A DNA stretch of 64,000 nt, from assembly GCA_918797485.1 (NCBI GenBank), contig CAKKNE010000001.1, positions 4,526,001-4,590,000 of the forward strand, in the 5' to 3' direction. Of the stretch, positions 41,564-50,555 are shown in pieces; the stretch's first letter is position 1, and the number at the start of each line of letters is the position of its first letter. This DNA comes from Pelagomonas calceolata. Taxonomy: Eukaryota; Sar; Pelagophyceae; Pelagomonadales; Pelagomonadaceae. The notes under the pieces were generated by a model. It ran no database searches. It was given only the letters and a program-made list of their open reading frames with translations, and was not told the DNA's origin. The position numbers were made by a program, and so were the translations under genes.

Positions 41564-42790
41564 CTACGGACCAGGTGGCGGCGGCGGCTCCGGCAGGAAC
41601 CCGAACCGAGCGTCGTACGCGTCGACCACTCCACAAAGCGCCTCGCTACAAACGCCGAAGTCCGCGTCTTCGAGCCCGTACTTCGCGAAGTGCTGCTGGT
41701 ACGCGCCCATGGATCTAAGTTTGGCGAGCTTGTCCAAGTAATCGACGAGCAGCGCCGGCGCGAGATTCGTCTGCGCGACACAAGTCAACGAACGCTGCCC
41801 ATCGACCTTATGAGAGGACCGAGACAGGGCGTGGGGCTCGAAGAGCACGGCGCCGGGCGGCGCCCGTCGCGCATCGGGCGCTAGTCTCTTCCGCAACATT
41901 GATAGAGGCAACGGCGACGCGTCACCAACACCGCGAGCGACCGCCGTCGCCTGGCACGCAACCAAGGGCCGATCCAACACATCAGCCTTCGGGAAGGCCT
42001 CGGCCAACCGGGACGCGAGCTTCGGCCAGTCGTCGCTTTTTTTCACAGGTTTTGATAGTGTCGACCGCACGTCGCAGAAGGGTAATGAAGTACAGCACCT
42101 CAGGACCACATCCCGTTGACCGCAGAACTGCCTTTCGATATTATCTTGCAGGCGCGGCAATAATAGACCGGCGAGGTCCCGGGCGAAGGCCGCGTTCGGT
42201 TCTTCGGTGGGCGCGTCGCAGGCGTAGTCGCGCCAGATTGAAGCATCAGCGTACTCCGTCAATTGGTGCAGCGCGAGGCAGGCGTTGTACGCGGCCATCG
42301 GCGTCCCGAAGCCGCGCCTCGACAGAGCCACGCCGAGCAATGTAGATGTAGGGTAGTCGTCGCGCGCGCCCTGGAGCAGTGCGGAGGCCAAACCAGATGT
42401 GCCACCATCAATAGAGAAGAGGAAGGACAGCGTGCCGACCCTTGAACAGCGCTCGGCCTCGCGCCTTAATCGTTCCTCGGCCATTTCCCGCAGCTCCTCT
42501 CGCTTCGAAAAGCCCATGCCAAAGCACTTGCCGCAGCCGAAATTGCCCTTCGTCACGATGTCCCTCGCATCAAAGACCGGCCGCCTGCCTCCTAGCAATT
42601 GGCAGCCCTCGAGCGCGCGGTCGTCGCCATCTATAATAATGGCGCGCGCCGTCTGCCTTCGGACATCGAATAAGGCGCCCTTGCGCCGCTTCTTGTCGTC
42701 CTCATCAGCAGCCTCGCCCGCGGCTATCCTCCAGAAGTGGCTCGCGACGTCGGCGCCCGTCTGGCCGAGCGCGAGGTGGACGCTGGTCAT
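41564..42790 (-). CDS. Delta-tubulin-like protein, divergent
   Basis: 408 residues; delta-tubulin is usually about 450. Start VHLALGQTGADVASHFWR is the tubulin GQ(C/T)G nucleotide-binding N-terminus. GNFGCGKCFGMGF replaces the usual NNWAxGY segment, FLFSIDGGTSGLASALL is a degenerate version of the GGTGSG loop, and the C-terminus AYQQHFAKYGLEDADFGVCS matches the delta-tubulin helix AYxxQYxKFGIEEEDF. The C-terminal region YLDKLAKLRSMG fits too. Delta-tubulin is needed for triplet microtubules of centrioles and basal bodies, so it implies a flagellated stage or its recent loss. The altered GTP loop suggests relaxed constraint. Confidence 0.72.
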   Translation of the reverse strand: MTSVHLALGQTGADVASHFWRIAAGEAADEDDKKRRKGALFDVRRQTARAIIIDGDDRALEGCQLLGGRRPVFDARDIVTKGNFGCGKCFGMGFSKREELREMAEERLRREAERCSRVGTLSFLFSIDGGTSGLASALLQGARDDYPTSTLLGVALSRRGFGTPMAAYNACLALHQLTEYADASIWRDYACDAPTEEPNAAFARDLAGLLLPRLQDNIERQFCGQRDVVLRCCTSLPFCDVRSTLSKPVKKSDDWPKLASRLAEAFPKADVLDRPLVACQATAVARGVGDASPLPLSMLRKRLAPDARRAPPGAVLFEPHALSRSSHKVDGQRSLTCVAQTNLAPALLVDYLDKLAKLRSMGAYQQHFAKYGLEDADFGVCSEALCGVVDAYDARFGFLPEPPPPPGP

Positions 42791-43033
42791 CGTTTTCTTC
42801 GGCGCGTTTTTGGCACTGTTTAAGTGCTTGCCGGAGGCCGAATTTGCGTCGCTGTTGCACGGCGCGCGCTGCGTAGGGCCCGGAGAGCACCTGGTGAGAT
42901 GCTCTCAGGCTCAGTAGACTGCGCACCCCCGGTCGCAGCTGTTGTGGCGCTGCAAAAGAGATACGAGTGCGTCTAATTGAGATGATCAGAAGCCAGGAGC
43001 GGCTCTATAACCGCGGCGGGCGCGAAGCTGTTT

Positions 43034-43057
43034 GCTAGTGTGTTACGGACCTTTAGC
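43034..43057 (+). promoter_or_regulatory. Recurrent GCTAG palindrome, copy 12
   Basis: GCTAGTGTGTTAC, GGAC, CTTTAGC; the right half is altered. It lies in the 471-bp divergent region between the delta-tubulin-like gene (243 bp) and cyclin Y (204 bp). No other feature was noted there. Confidence 0.55.
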
Positions 43058-43261
43058 CTCAAAAATTAATTCAGCCACAGCAGCCTGTAACATGACATCC
43101 TCAGCCCGCTAGGCGCGGCTAGAAGCTATTGAAGCGGTACAGTCAAGCCACTGGACCGGCGCAACGCTGCTCCCCAAAAAGGAGCGGCCTCTGCGGGCTC
43201 CCCGCTGAGCACAGGCCAAGCGTAGCATCTCAGGCTGCGCAGGGCCAGCGACCGGGCAAAG

Positions 43262-44506
43262 ATGATCGAGCAGCCCCTGCCGCCCCCCAAAGAGCTCGAC
43301 CTCGGCGCCGCCGCCGCCCGCGACGAGCTTAAAGACCTAGACCCCCTCGGCGCCGCCGCGGGCAGGCGAGCGAAGGTCGTCGCGGCCGGCCACGCCGCCG
43401 CCGACCACAAGACGACCATTTTAGTGCCGCCACAAAGACCCAAGCGGGTGGGCTTCATCGAGGAGAAGATCCCGGAAGACGCGCCCGCTCCGGCCGAGGA
43501 GAAGCGGCCGCCGCGGGCATCTAGATTGTCATTATCCACCTCACCATCCGACGCCGGCTCGGTAAAGAATCGCCTGTCCATCTCCCAGTCGCCGGAGGGG
43601 CTGAGCCTGACGGACGAGAAGGCCCTCTTCACCCCGACGCACGTCGTCTCAACGCCGTCCGTACCTCGAAGAGTACCCTACGCCTCACCAGCCATCAGAA
43701 TACAAAGCAACCGCCACCAGCAGGTCGGGTCCGCGTCTGGCTCCGTTTCAAGGCCAGATTTTGACGACTGTCTTCGAAGGTCAGCAGCGGTATTACACAA
43801 GCACGTGACCGTTTGTGATTGGCGACGAAGACGAGCAGCGAGGGACCGGCCGGAGACACTAGATACGGGACAATTCAGAGACAGCGCAGCTCGACTCTTC
43901 GACGAGGCGCGGTACGCGGCGCCGCGAAAAGCGGCGACGATCTTCCGCCTACCGCTGGCGTATGGCGCTTTTCATGTGTCTACAAGAACACTAGCCCCGA
44001 AGTACACGACGCCGTCGATGCGGGACATCTATGATTTTATGTCCGCTTTGTTCTTGAAAGCTCACCTGTCCTCGGAGTGTTCTGTGGTTTGTCTGATCTA
44101 CGTCGAGCGGTTGATGGAGAAGGCGCACGTGCCGTTCGACGACCGGACCTGGCGACCAGTACTACTCTGCTCCATGCTTTTAGCGTCGAAGGTCTGGCAG
44201 GACTGCGCGTCGTGGAACGTGGAATTTAGCGCGGTCTTCCCCCAGTTCGGGCTGGCGGCGCTGAATCGCTTAGAAAGGGTCTTCGTGACGCAGATCGGCT
44301 GGGACATGTACATCTCCCAGTCTTTATATGCGAAATACTACTTCGCTTTACGGTCTTTGAATGAGAAGCAGGACTTTAGGCGGCGCTACAACCGCTTCGT
44401 GCTCGATGACCGGCGCGAGCCCGCTCCGAAAGACGCGCGCATCGTCGAGCAGCGGTCGACCAAGATCCGGAGCGAGTGGGTCAAGGCGCTGTCGAAGTCG
44501 ATCTAG
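43262..44506 (+). CDS. CCNY: Cyclin Y-like protein
   Basis: 414 residues. The N-terminal 200 residues are disordered, with serine-proline sites (TSPSDAGS, ISQSPEGL, FTPTH, STPSVP) that could be cyclin-dependent kinase targets. The cyclin box (about 255-385) matches the cyclin Y group: TPSMRDIYDFMSALFLKAHL, CSVVCLIYVERLMEKA, WRPVLLCSMLLASKVWQDCA, SWNVEFSAVFPQF, LNRLERVFVTQIGWDMYISQ and SLYAKYYFALRSL. Cyclin Y partners CDK14/16-type kinases, at the membrane in animals through an N-terminal myristoyl group; no such glycine is present here (MIEQ). It may also resemble PHO80-type cyclins, but YAKYYFxLRSL favours cyclin Y. Confidence 0.87.
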   Translation: MIEQPLPPPKELDLGAAAARDELKDLDPLGAAAGRRAKVVAAGHAAADHKTTILVPPQRPKRVGFIEEKIPEDAPAPAEEKRPPRASRLSLSTSPSDAGSVKNRLSISQSPEGLSLTDEKALFTPTHVVSTPSVPRRVPYASPAIRIQSNRHQQVGSASGSVSRPDFDDCLRRSAAVLHKHVTVCDWRRRRAARDRPETLDTGQFRDSAARLFDEARYAAPRKAATIFRLPLAYGAFHVSTRTLAPKYTTPSMRDIYDFMSALFLKAHLSSECSVVCLIYVERLMEKAHVPFDDRTWRPVLLCSMLLASKVWQDCASWNVEFSAVFPQFGLAALNRLERVFVTQIGWDMYISQSLYAKYYFALRSLNEKQDFRRRYNRFVLDDRREPAPKDARIVEQRSTKIRSEWVKALSKSI

Positions 44507-44573
44507 TCTTATGTGGTAATCGAATGATATTGTGAGTTTTAGACTACGCGTCGCGTCGATGGCGTTTCTTTTT

Positions 44574-44750
44574 TTACGCTCCCCCTGATGGCGTTTCTTC
44601 GCGGGCGCGGAGCGCGGCTCGGGCGTCTCGCAGATTGAGCTCAATTGCCATTGTGATCGGGTTCTCGCTTCCAAAAACGCGCCGCGCGATCCGTCCAGCG
44701 TCCTCGAGTGTTTTCAAGCCCTCGCGGAGATCGTCGAGCGTCGCACCGGG
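44574..44750 (-). pseudogene. C-terminal TPR-tail fragment, left arm of an inverted pair
   Basis: On the minus strand it encodes GATLDDLREGLKTLEDAGRI, then ARRVFGSENPITMAIEL and ALRAREETPSGG, ending in a stop. This equals the last 55 residues of the MYND-TPR type (compare DLREAVTKLEDTARTAQRVF). Nothing upstream continues the gene: 7 bp further the homologous right arm starts in the opposite direction. No start, MYND or other domain is present, so it is a gene fragment. Confidence 0.65.
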
Positions 44751-44757
44751 GTCTCTC

Positions 44758-44934
44758 GGCGCCACACTCGACGATTTTCGCGAGGCCGTGGCGACGCTCG
44801 AAGGCGCGACACTGATTGCGCGGCGCGTGCTTGGAAACACGCACCCGCTCACTTCGTCGATTGAGAACGTTCTGCAACAGTCGCGAGCTCTGCTCCGCGC
44901 CCGCGAAACGCCATCGCCGCCGGATACTGGGTAA
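44758..44934 (+). pseudogene. C-terminal TPR-tail fragment, right arm of an inverted pair
   Basis: On the + strand it encodes GATLDDFREAVATLEGATLI, then ARRVLGNTHPLTSSIENVL and LLRARETPSPPDTG, ending in a stop. It mirrors the left arm (44574-44750) around a 7-bp centre at 44751-44757. The outer ends also match: GATGGCGTTTC on the left and its complement GAAACGCCATC on the right. Diverged from the left arm at many positions, so the pair is not a very recent palindrome. Confidence 0.65.
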
Positions 44935-45005
44935 GCACTCGCGTACTAGGTATTAGATGGCAAATCGATGTTTAATAGACAATAGGGGAGAGAACGGGCG
45001 CAAGC

Positions 45006-46835
45006 TCACTCCGTCTGCGACGCCGACGACACCGACGCCGACGACGCCGTCGGGGCCGACGCGCCCGGGTAGTAGGCGCCCTGCGGCACGGTCATGGGCG
45101 CGTGCGGCGGCGCCCAGTAGCCGTGGGGCGGCGGCGGCGGCGCGTAGTAGTAGGGGTAGGGCGGCGGCGGCGGCATCTGGCCCTGCTGCGGCGGCTGCGC
45201 GTACGGCTGCTGCGGCGGCGCGTACTGGTACGGGTGCGGCGGGTAGCCGTAGCCGTAGGGCGCGTAGCCGGGGAAGTTGAACGAGAGCTGCGTCTTGCGG
45301 CGGACCGGCGCCTCGGCGTCGGTGGGAGACGCCGGCGAGGCCTCGGTCTTCGCCTCGACGGCCTCTTGTATTTGTTCCGTCACCCGGCGGACGAGCGCCG
45401 CGACGGGGCCCTCCTCCTCCACCACGACGGGCTCCGGCGCCGGCGCCGCTTCCACGACGACGACAACCTCCGGCGCCGCCTCGACCTCGATCTCCCGCGC
45501 GGCCTCCATCAATTCCGGCGCCGCCGCGTCCTCCTCGGAATTGACGATCGACGTGATCGTCCTTCTATTGAGAGTCGAGTGGCGCTTCAAAGGCACAGAC
45601 ACAACCTCGTCCTCCTCCTCCTTCATGGAATCCTCGATCGCCGTCAATCGACGAACAATCGCCGTGCGCACCGGAGTCACGACTTCCTCGGCCTCCTCGA
45701 GCGCCGCCTCGATCGTCGAGGATAAATCAGTCGTCTGCCGCTGCAACATATCTTCATCATCTTCACCCTCGACGGCCGTCGCCCTACGAACGAGCGCCCT
45801 CTGGTACAGGCCGCGCGCGGAGCCGCCCATCTTCTGCGACGGCCCGCCCTCCGTGACGCGGCGCTGCAACGGAGCCTCGACCATAGTTTTGGCACGTTTC
45901 AATTTGGCGGCCTGCAACTCGGCAACTAAACCCTCCAACCGCTGCACGGTACCTAACAACTCCTTCACTTCCTCCTCTTGCTCCGACGACCGCGCCTGTT
46001 GCAATGCAGCAAGCGTCGTATTTAATTTAGCCTGCACATCAACATCCAAGCCATCCAAGAACTGGCCCAGCAGATGCTTGGGGATGTTGTGGCGCTGCGC
46101 GACGAGGTCGTCCTCCTCGTCCTCGTCCTGAGCCAAAAATCTGGGAGAATTCACGTGCTGCTCCGTGGCCCAGATGACGTAGCGCGCGTGCATCTGGAAG
46201 ATCAGCCGGATGAAGAAGGGCCCCGACCACTTCTGCCCATAATGGTAGACCTCGATCTTGCCGTCGTCGCGCGTCGCGTACCCAAAGTTCTGGACCATCT
46301 CCCACAGAGTATTCCCAAATAAAGCGTCCGTGCACTTGAAGCGCTCCTTCTTGTTGAAGCAGACCGTGTTCGCCTCGCCGTCGGCATCTTCCTCTTCCCT
46401 TTCGTCGAACTGCATCGACACGACCATGTTGCTGATGATGGGCGGTAGGCCAAACGTGTGGACGTGGCCGTTGTCGTCGAAGTAGCCCGACCGCATCATG
46501 AAGTCGACCATGAACGGGAACACGCAGAAGATCTCCATGAAGTCCTCGTTCCCGTAAAATTCAGCTAAGGCATTCGGGTCCGCCTCGGTCACGAATCTAT
46601 GGTCGTAGAAGTGCTCCTCGCTGCCAAAGAAGGTCTGGCCCGCGACGCAGCCTACCGTTACTACTCCAGCACCAATAGCTAGTTTGGTTTGGAGCGGGCT
46701 GATCGGCTTCGACGCCGTGACGAGGCCTCTGCTTTTCATGACCCGCGCCTTGTAGGCGGCGCCGCCGGCTGTGAGGCCGTAGGCTCTTTTGCGTAAAGGC
46801 GCCGGCAGGCGGTTGAGGACGGAGCGCAGGGCCAT
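45006..46835 (-). CDS. Mitochondrial-type membrane protein with RRxT motif array and Pro/Tyr-rich tail
   Basis: 609 residues. The N-terminus (MALRSVLNRLPAPLRKRAYG) is basic and amphipathic like a mitochondrial presequence; a span follows (KLAIGAGVVTVGCVAGQTFF). A conserved-looking soluble domain covers about 75-235 (NEDFMEIFCVFPFMVDFMMR, ALFGNTLWEMVQNFGYATRD, FFIRLIFQMHARYVIWATEQ). A coiled coil follows (about 255-310). Then come at least six basic-Thr sites: LQRRVTEGG, VRRATAVEGED, VRRLTAIEDS, LKRHSTLNRR, VRRVTEQI, VRRKTQLSF. The end is PGYAPYGYGYPPHPYQY-type. I recognise no family. The RRxT/S sites look like basophilic-kinase targets. Head-to-head with the 47227 gene. Confidence 0.7.
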   Translation of the reverse strand: MALRSVLNRLPAPLRKRAYGLTAGGAAYKARVMKSRGLVTASKPISPLQTKLAIGAGVVTVGCVAGQTFFGSEEHFYDHRFVTEADPNALAEFYGNEDFMEIFCVFPFMVDFMMRSGYFDDNGHVHTFGLPPIISNMVVSMQFDEREEEDADGEANTVCFNKKERFKCTDALFGNTLWEMVQNFGYATRDDGKIEVYHYGQKWSGPFFIRLIFQMHARYVIWATEQHVNSPRFLAQDEDEEDDLVAQRHNIPKHLLGQFLDGLDVDVQAKLNTTLAALQQARSSEQEEEVKELLGTVQRLEGLVAELQAAKLKRAKTMVEAPLQRRVTEGGPSQKMGGSARGLYQRALVRRATAVEGEDDEDMLQRQTTDLSSTIEAALEEAEEVVTPVRTAIVRRLTAIEDSMKEEEDEVVSVPLKRHSTLNRRTITSIVNSEEDAAAPELMEAAREIEVEAAPEVVVVVEAAPAPEPVVVEEEGPVAALVRRVTEQIQEAVEAKTEASPASPTDAEAPVRRKTQLSFNFPGYAPYGYGYPPHPYQYAPPQQPYAQPPQQGQMPPPPPYPYYYAPPPPPHGYWAPPHAPMTVPQGAYYPGASAPTASSASVSSASQTE

Positions 46836-47226
46836 GGTGCTGCTACACTACTGAGTGTGGTGGCGATGGTGTGATGCGGCGCGCCGCTTTGCTATGAACG
46901 CAGCGCAGGAGCTGTGATATGGTACGTGTGGCCCGGCGATAGTGCGGGGGCTGCTTGAACGTGCAGGTGCTTCGAGGTAGGTCGTAAGCGGTCTCTTTCC
47001 TCTGTTTGGCAGGGCTGACGCGGCGGACACGCGGTCGAGACACGCCCATTTTGAAGATGCGTCCCGAGCGTACGTAACGACATTCCAAGCCGCCCAGGAG
47101 CACTCCTGGCCGAACGTCCAAAAACGCGCGGGGTACACCCCAAGGGCCAAGTAAATTACGGGAGATCGACGTCACCGTGAAGAGAGCGCCATACGCAGAC
47201 AGGACTCATACAACATTCCACCCGTC
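46836..47226. other. Divergent intergenic region
   Basis: 391 bp between two genes for mitochondrial-type proteins. No gene and no copy of the GCTAG palindrome. An imperfect short word TGCTACACTACTGAGTG lies next to the 46835 start. Nothing else supported. Confidence 0.4.
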
Positions 47227-47592
47227 ATGTTCCGTGCGACGACGACCATCGCACGGGCAGCGCGCGCCACGGCGCCGCGCCGGACCATGGCCAGCAGCAG
47301 CGGGCTGCCTCTCCCCAGCGTGAGCACCGTCGTCCTGACAACGGGCGCCTTGGGCGCTGCCGGCTACTGGGCCTATTTAAGGCAACAAGAAAAACTCCAC
47401 CAGTCCGCCATCATCTGGCACGGCGCCGACCGCGGCGCGCGGCCGCCGACCGAGCAGGTCTTCTTTCCCCCGGAGGAGCGCGGCGAGATGCCCCAGTGGA
47501 AGCGCATCTGGCGCACGACGACGCCCTCCGGGTTTAACAGGGAGGGCGACACGGAGCTCGTGGCCGAGGAGGGCCAGCAGCCGACGGTGTGA
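47227..47592 (+). CDS. Small mitochondrial-type membrane protein
   Basis: 121 residues. The N-terminus (MFRATTTIARAARATAPRRT) is a textbook amphipathic, Arg/Ala-rich presequence without acidic residues. One membrane span follows (VSTVVLTTGALGAAGYWAYL), then a hydrophilic tail with PPTEQVFFPPEERGEMPQWK. No family recognised. Size and layout resemble small accessory subunits of respiratory complexes, which is only a suggestion. First ATG used. Confidence 0.6.
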   Translation: MFRATTTIARAARATAPRRTMASSSGLPLPSVSTVVLTTGALGAAGYWAYLRQQEKLHQSAIIWHGADRGARPPTEQVFFPPEERGEMPQWKRIWRTTTPSGFNREGDTELVAEEGQQPTV

Positions 47593-47782
47593 GCGTCGCG
47601 CGTCTTCCAAAAAAAGTAACTTGTCTAGAATCGTAGTTAGCTATCCTTTGTCCTTCGTCGTTAACGGCGTGAATCGACTACCGTTGCGACGCGCGAATCG
47701 GCGCGAATCAGCCAGTGGTATGAGGACCTCCATGCTTTTGGAGGCCAACACATCAGCGTAAAAAAGCAAGGCAACAGGCACC

Positions 47783-48154
47783 ATGAGTGCCCCGCGCAAG
47801 TTCGCGACGCTCGCGGCCGACGCCCTGCGCCGCAGCGTCTCTCCCGAGATGGAGCGCGCCGTCGAGGTGCAGCTGCGGGAGGTGGTGAGGCGAGTGTGGT
47901 GGGTGCTGCAGCCCTACCGGTCCTTCGGCGAGAGCCGCGTCACTATTAGAAGGACGGAGGACACCATGAAATACATCCGCGGCCTGCCGGCCGACTCGGG
48001 GCAGCGGGCGGCGGCGACGGCGATGCGAGCGCGCGACGCCGCCCAGACCGCATGGCGCGTCTACGCGACGTACCCCTTGACGATCTGCGGGGGTATCCTG
48101 GGCGCGTACGGCGCGGTGGCGACGGTGACGGCGCCGAAGAAGCGCCAGTCGTAG
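47783..48154 (+). CDS. Small membrane protein, probably mitochondrial
   Basis: 123 residues. A basic N-terminal half (KFATLAADALRRSVSPEMER, EVVRRVWWVLQPYRSF, SRVTIRRTEDTMKYIRGLP) is followed by one or two hydrophobic helices (AWRVYATYPLTICGGILGAY, GAVATVTAP) and a lysine-rich end. Third-position GC and an uninterrupted frame support coding. No homologue is recognised. It is 190 bp downstream of the 47227 gene in the same direction, and about 106 bp from the convergent oxidoreductase gene. Confidence 0.55.
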   Translation: MSAPRKFATLAADALRRSVSPEMERAVEVQLREVVRRVWWVLQPYRSFGESRVTIRRTEDTMKYIRGLPADSGQRAAATAMRARDAAQTAWRVYATYPLTICGGILGAYGAVATVTAPKKRQS

Positions 48155-48260
48155 TAGTATCTTGTGTAAATAAATTTCCCGCGACTTGCGTGGCAACGGG
48201 TCCACGTCCGCGAGGGAGGAAAGATCGCGCCATCGTCGAGCAGACTATACAAACTTAAAG

Positions 48261-50156
48261 TTAAGAGGCGTCGCCCTTGGCGGCCGCAACGAGGCGTCCC
48301 ATCCCCGCCTCAAGCGCCGCCTGGGCCTTCCGCCGATCATCCAGTTCCTTCGCGGCGCCCTTGCCCATCTGCGCCGAAAAGGCGCCGGCGACGCGCTTGG
48401 ACCGCATCTCCGTCTTGCCGCCCCGCGAAAATAGGGCCGTGTCCGCCGCGCCCTGGCCGTCCCAGTAGCGCGGCCCGAGTCTATCAGCTCTTGATATAAC
48501 CTGGCTATGTTTCAAAGAGAAGTCGTCGGTGCCCGCCGCCGCCGCGACGGCCGCTGCCAACCCGCGTAAGAAGTCGACGTCATTCCTGTAGGTCGCGTCG
48601 GCGTGCTCGTCCGGAGCTGGCGGTTCCATATGCGCCCGCAGCCCGACGGCCGCGGCGTCGGCCGCCGCCGCGGCATCTAAATCCCGATTCTTCGCGACCA
48701 CCACCACGCCCATGGGCACCCTTCGAAAGGCCCCAGTGCCGAGATCCGTCTTCTCCACGTAGATCGCCACGTCCACACTTTTGCTGGAGAAGACGTGCGC
48801 CTCGAGCGCGGCGTCGCATTTCCCCACAAAACCCACGTGCCAGCCTAACGTCGAGCGCATGTCCGCGGCGAGGGTCGGAGTTAACCCAGCTAAGACTTTT
48901 GCTGCTGATGATCCATCACCAGTAGCTAAAACGCGTCCCGCAGCATTCCCCGTGCCGACGGCGTGCGGCGTGCCCGTCTCCACCGCAATCACAGCGCCGC
49001 GCTGGCCGTGTGTTGTGGTGTTCACTAACGCTGATGTTGTGGTTTCCAGCCGGCAGGGCGTCGCCGCCGCGTCGCCGCACGCTAATACTGATGCTCCTGC
49101 AGACAGCTCCTCGTTGACAAAGATGGGCCGCCGTCGCGTCGCGTCGTCGAGTCTCGTCGCTTTCACGACTTCCAAAGCGGTGGAACCTCGAGGAGCGCTC
49201 CGCGCGTCGCGCGCCGACACTTGTACTTGTTGTACATGTTCACCACCGGCCACAACCACCAAGTCTGCTGAACATCTCGACGTCCTCATGGCGTCGTCGG
49301 CCCGCGCGAGATAGACGGCATGCGAGGCCTTGCGATTGTCTTCGTTCGGACCGACGTAGCGGATTTGGTGCAATGCAATGACCGTGACGCCCCTTTTTTC
49401 GAGACGTTTTCGGAGCTTCTTGCCCAGGTCCTTCGGTAACCGAGCGCCGATGGGCGTCGCCTCGGGAAATACGAGAGATGCGGACTCCCCGGCCGTCTCC
49501 GCCGGCGCCGCCCGCGCGACGGCCGCCGCGAGCGCGACGGCCTGCCAGGAACCGCCCACGACACATACTTTACCACCTCTTTTCGCAACCGAAAAGGCGT
49601 CCCGCACGGCCGCGGCGTCCGCCGCCTCGCCGTGGCCCAGACATCTCACGGATTCGACACATAGTTCATCTACAAAACCGGGCGGCGGGACCGCGGCGGC
49701 CGCGCCGGTGGCCACGAGGCATTTCTTCGCGTAGGAGTACTCGTCGCCGTGCGTCGTGCGCACTTGCCTCAGTAAAGGGTTCAGCGACTCCGCCCGCGCT
49801 CGCACGCAATCGATAATGTCCGACCCGACCTCCGCACTGAGCGCCTCGCACCGTCGCACCGCGAACGCGTCCGACTCGAGCACGAGACACCGGTGTCCTC
49901 TATCAGCGTGCTTCGCGACCGCCTCGACGGCCGCCGTGCCGCTCACGCCGCAGCCAATCACTATCGAGTCGTAGCGGTTCGGGTCCGCGAGCGTGTGGCG
50001 GCGCGGGCCCTCAAATTTATCGTCGTCATCTTCCTCTAGACCGTCGTCGCACTGCAGCGGTGCTTGTTGCGCCCTCGCTTGCGTATACGATGCGGTGAGG
50101 ACCGTGCACGCGGCGGCTGCCGGTGCGCGGCGTAATAGGTGCTGCAGGAGGAGCAT
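48261..50156 (-). CDS. FAD/NAD-dependent oxidoreductase, AIF-like
   Basis: 631 residues from ATG 50156. The N-terminus (MLLLQHLLRRAPAAAACTVL) suggests mitochondrial or secretory targeting. The FAD-binding fold begins YDSIVIGCGVSGTAAVEAVA (GxGxxG), with CLVLESDAFAV after it and KKCLVATGAAAAVPPPG, a typical ATG motif. The NAD-binding fold has GGKVCVVGGSWQAVALAAAV. GASVLACGDAAATPC matches the second FAD-contacting GD motif. The overall order is that of AIFM1-type pyridine-nucleotide oxidoreductases. No redox-active CxxxxC disulfide motif is seen in the FAD domain. Residues after about 460 (MRSTLGWHVGFVGKCDAALE) resemble the AIF C-terminal domain. Role in respiration or cell death is inference. 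Confidence 0.78.
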   Translation of the reverse strand: MLLLQHLLRRAPAAAACTVLTASYTQARAQQAPLQCDDGLEEDDDDKFEGPRRHTLADPNRYDSIVIGCGVSGTAAVEAVAKHADRGHRCLVLESDAFAVRRCEALSAEVGSDIIDCVRARAESLNPLLRQVRTTHGDEYSYAKKCLVATGAAAAVPPPGFVDELCVESVRCLGHGEAADAAAVRDAFSVAKRGGKVCVVGGSWQAVALAAAVARAAPAETAGESASLVFPEATPIGARLPKDLGKKLRKRLEKRGVTVIALHQIRYVGPNEDNRKASHAVYLARADDAMRTSRCSADLVVVAGGEHVQQVQVSARDARSAPRGSTALEVVKATRLDDATRRRPIFVNEELSAGASVLACGDAAATPCRLETTTSALVNTTTHGQRGAVIAVETGTPHAVGTGNAAGRVLATGDGSSAAKVLAGLTPTLAADMRSTLGWHVGFVGKCDAALEAHVFSSKSVDVAIYVEKTDLGTGAFRRVPMGVVVVAKNRDLDAAAAADAAAVGLRAHMEPPAPDEHADATYRNDVDFLRGLAAAVAAAAGTDDFSLKHSQVISRADRLGPRYWDGQGAADTALFSRGGKTEMRSKRVAGAFSAQMGKGAAKELDDRRKAQAALEAGMGRLVAAAKGDAS

Positions 50157-50412
50157 GCTTGCTGCTCTCCCTTTTGTGGCACTGCTGGTGCACCAAACGT
50201 TGCGCAAATATCAGCACCGGCGCAGCTATGACCGATGTGGCTACTGATGAGCCCTGCGCTTGCTGCGCCGGTGTTGCGTCTGTTTTTTGCGGCACTGCTA
50301 CTGCATGCGTCGAGTCGGGCTGAGCGCAATGATCCGTCCAAGGATCGCCAGGGAGGAGGTTCAGGCCTCTGCGGGTGCCAAAGCACTCCTAAAAAGCGCT
50401 GCTTGCTTGTCT

Positions 50413-50436
50413 GCTAGTGTCTCACAGGCCGCTAGG
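50413..50436 (+). promoter_or_regulatory. Recurrent GCTAG palindrome, copy 13
   Basis: GCTAGTGTCTCAC, AGGC, CGCTAGG; 24 bp with two changes. It lies in a 399-bp divergent region, 119 bp upstream of the TRIC/ACT gene and 256 bp upstream of the AIF-like gene. Preceded by GCTTGCTTGTCT, as for other copies. The gap has no other feature. Confidence 0.6.
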
Positions 50437-50555
50437 TCTAGCTTTGCTCCGAACGTAAAGCAAGCGCATTTATGCCTTAGGGACCCAGCAGACAATTATT
50501 TTGGACCACAGGCCAAGTCCCGCAGCCGCCGCGGCAAGTTTCGCAGCGATATCGG

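Noticed and set aside
45070-45260. GGCGGCGG-type repeats read as a minisatellite
   Set aside because: They encode the Pro/Tyr-rich tail of the 45006-46835 protein; low complexity is at protein level.
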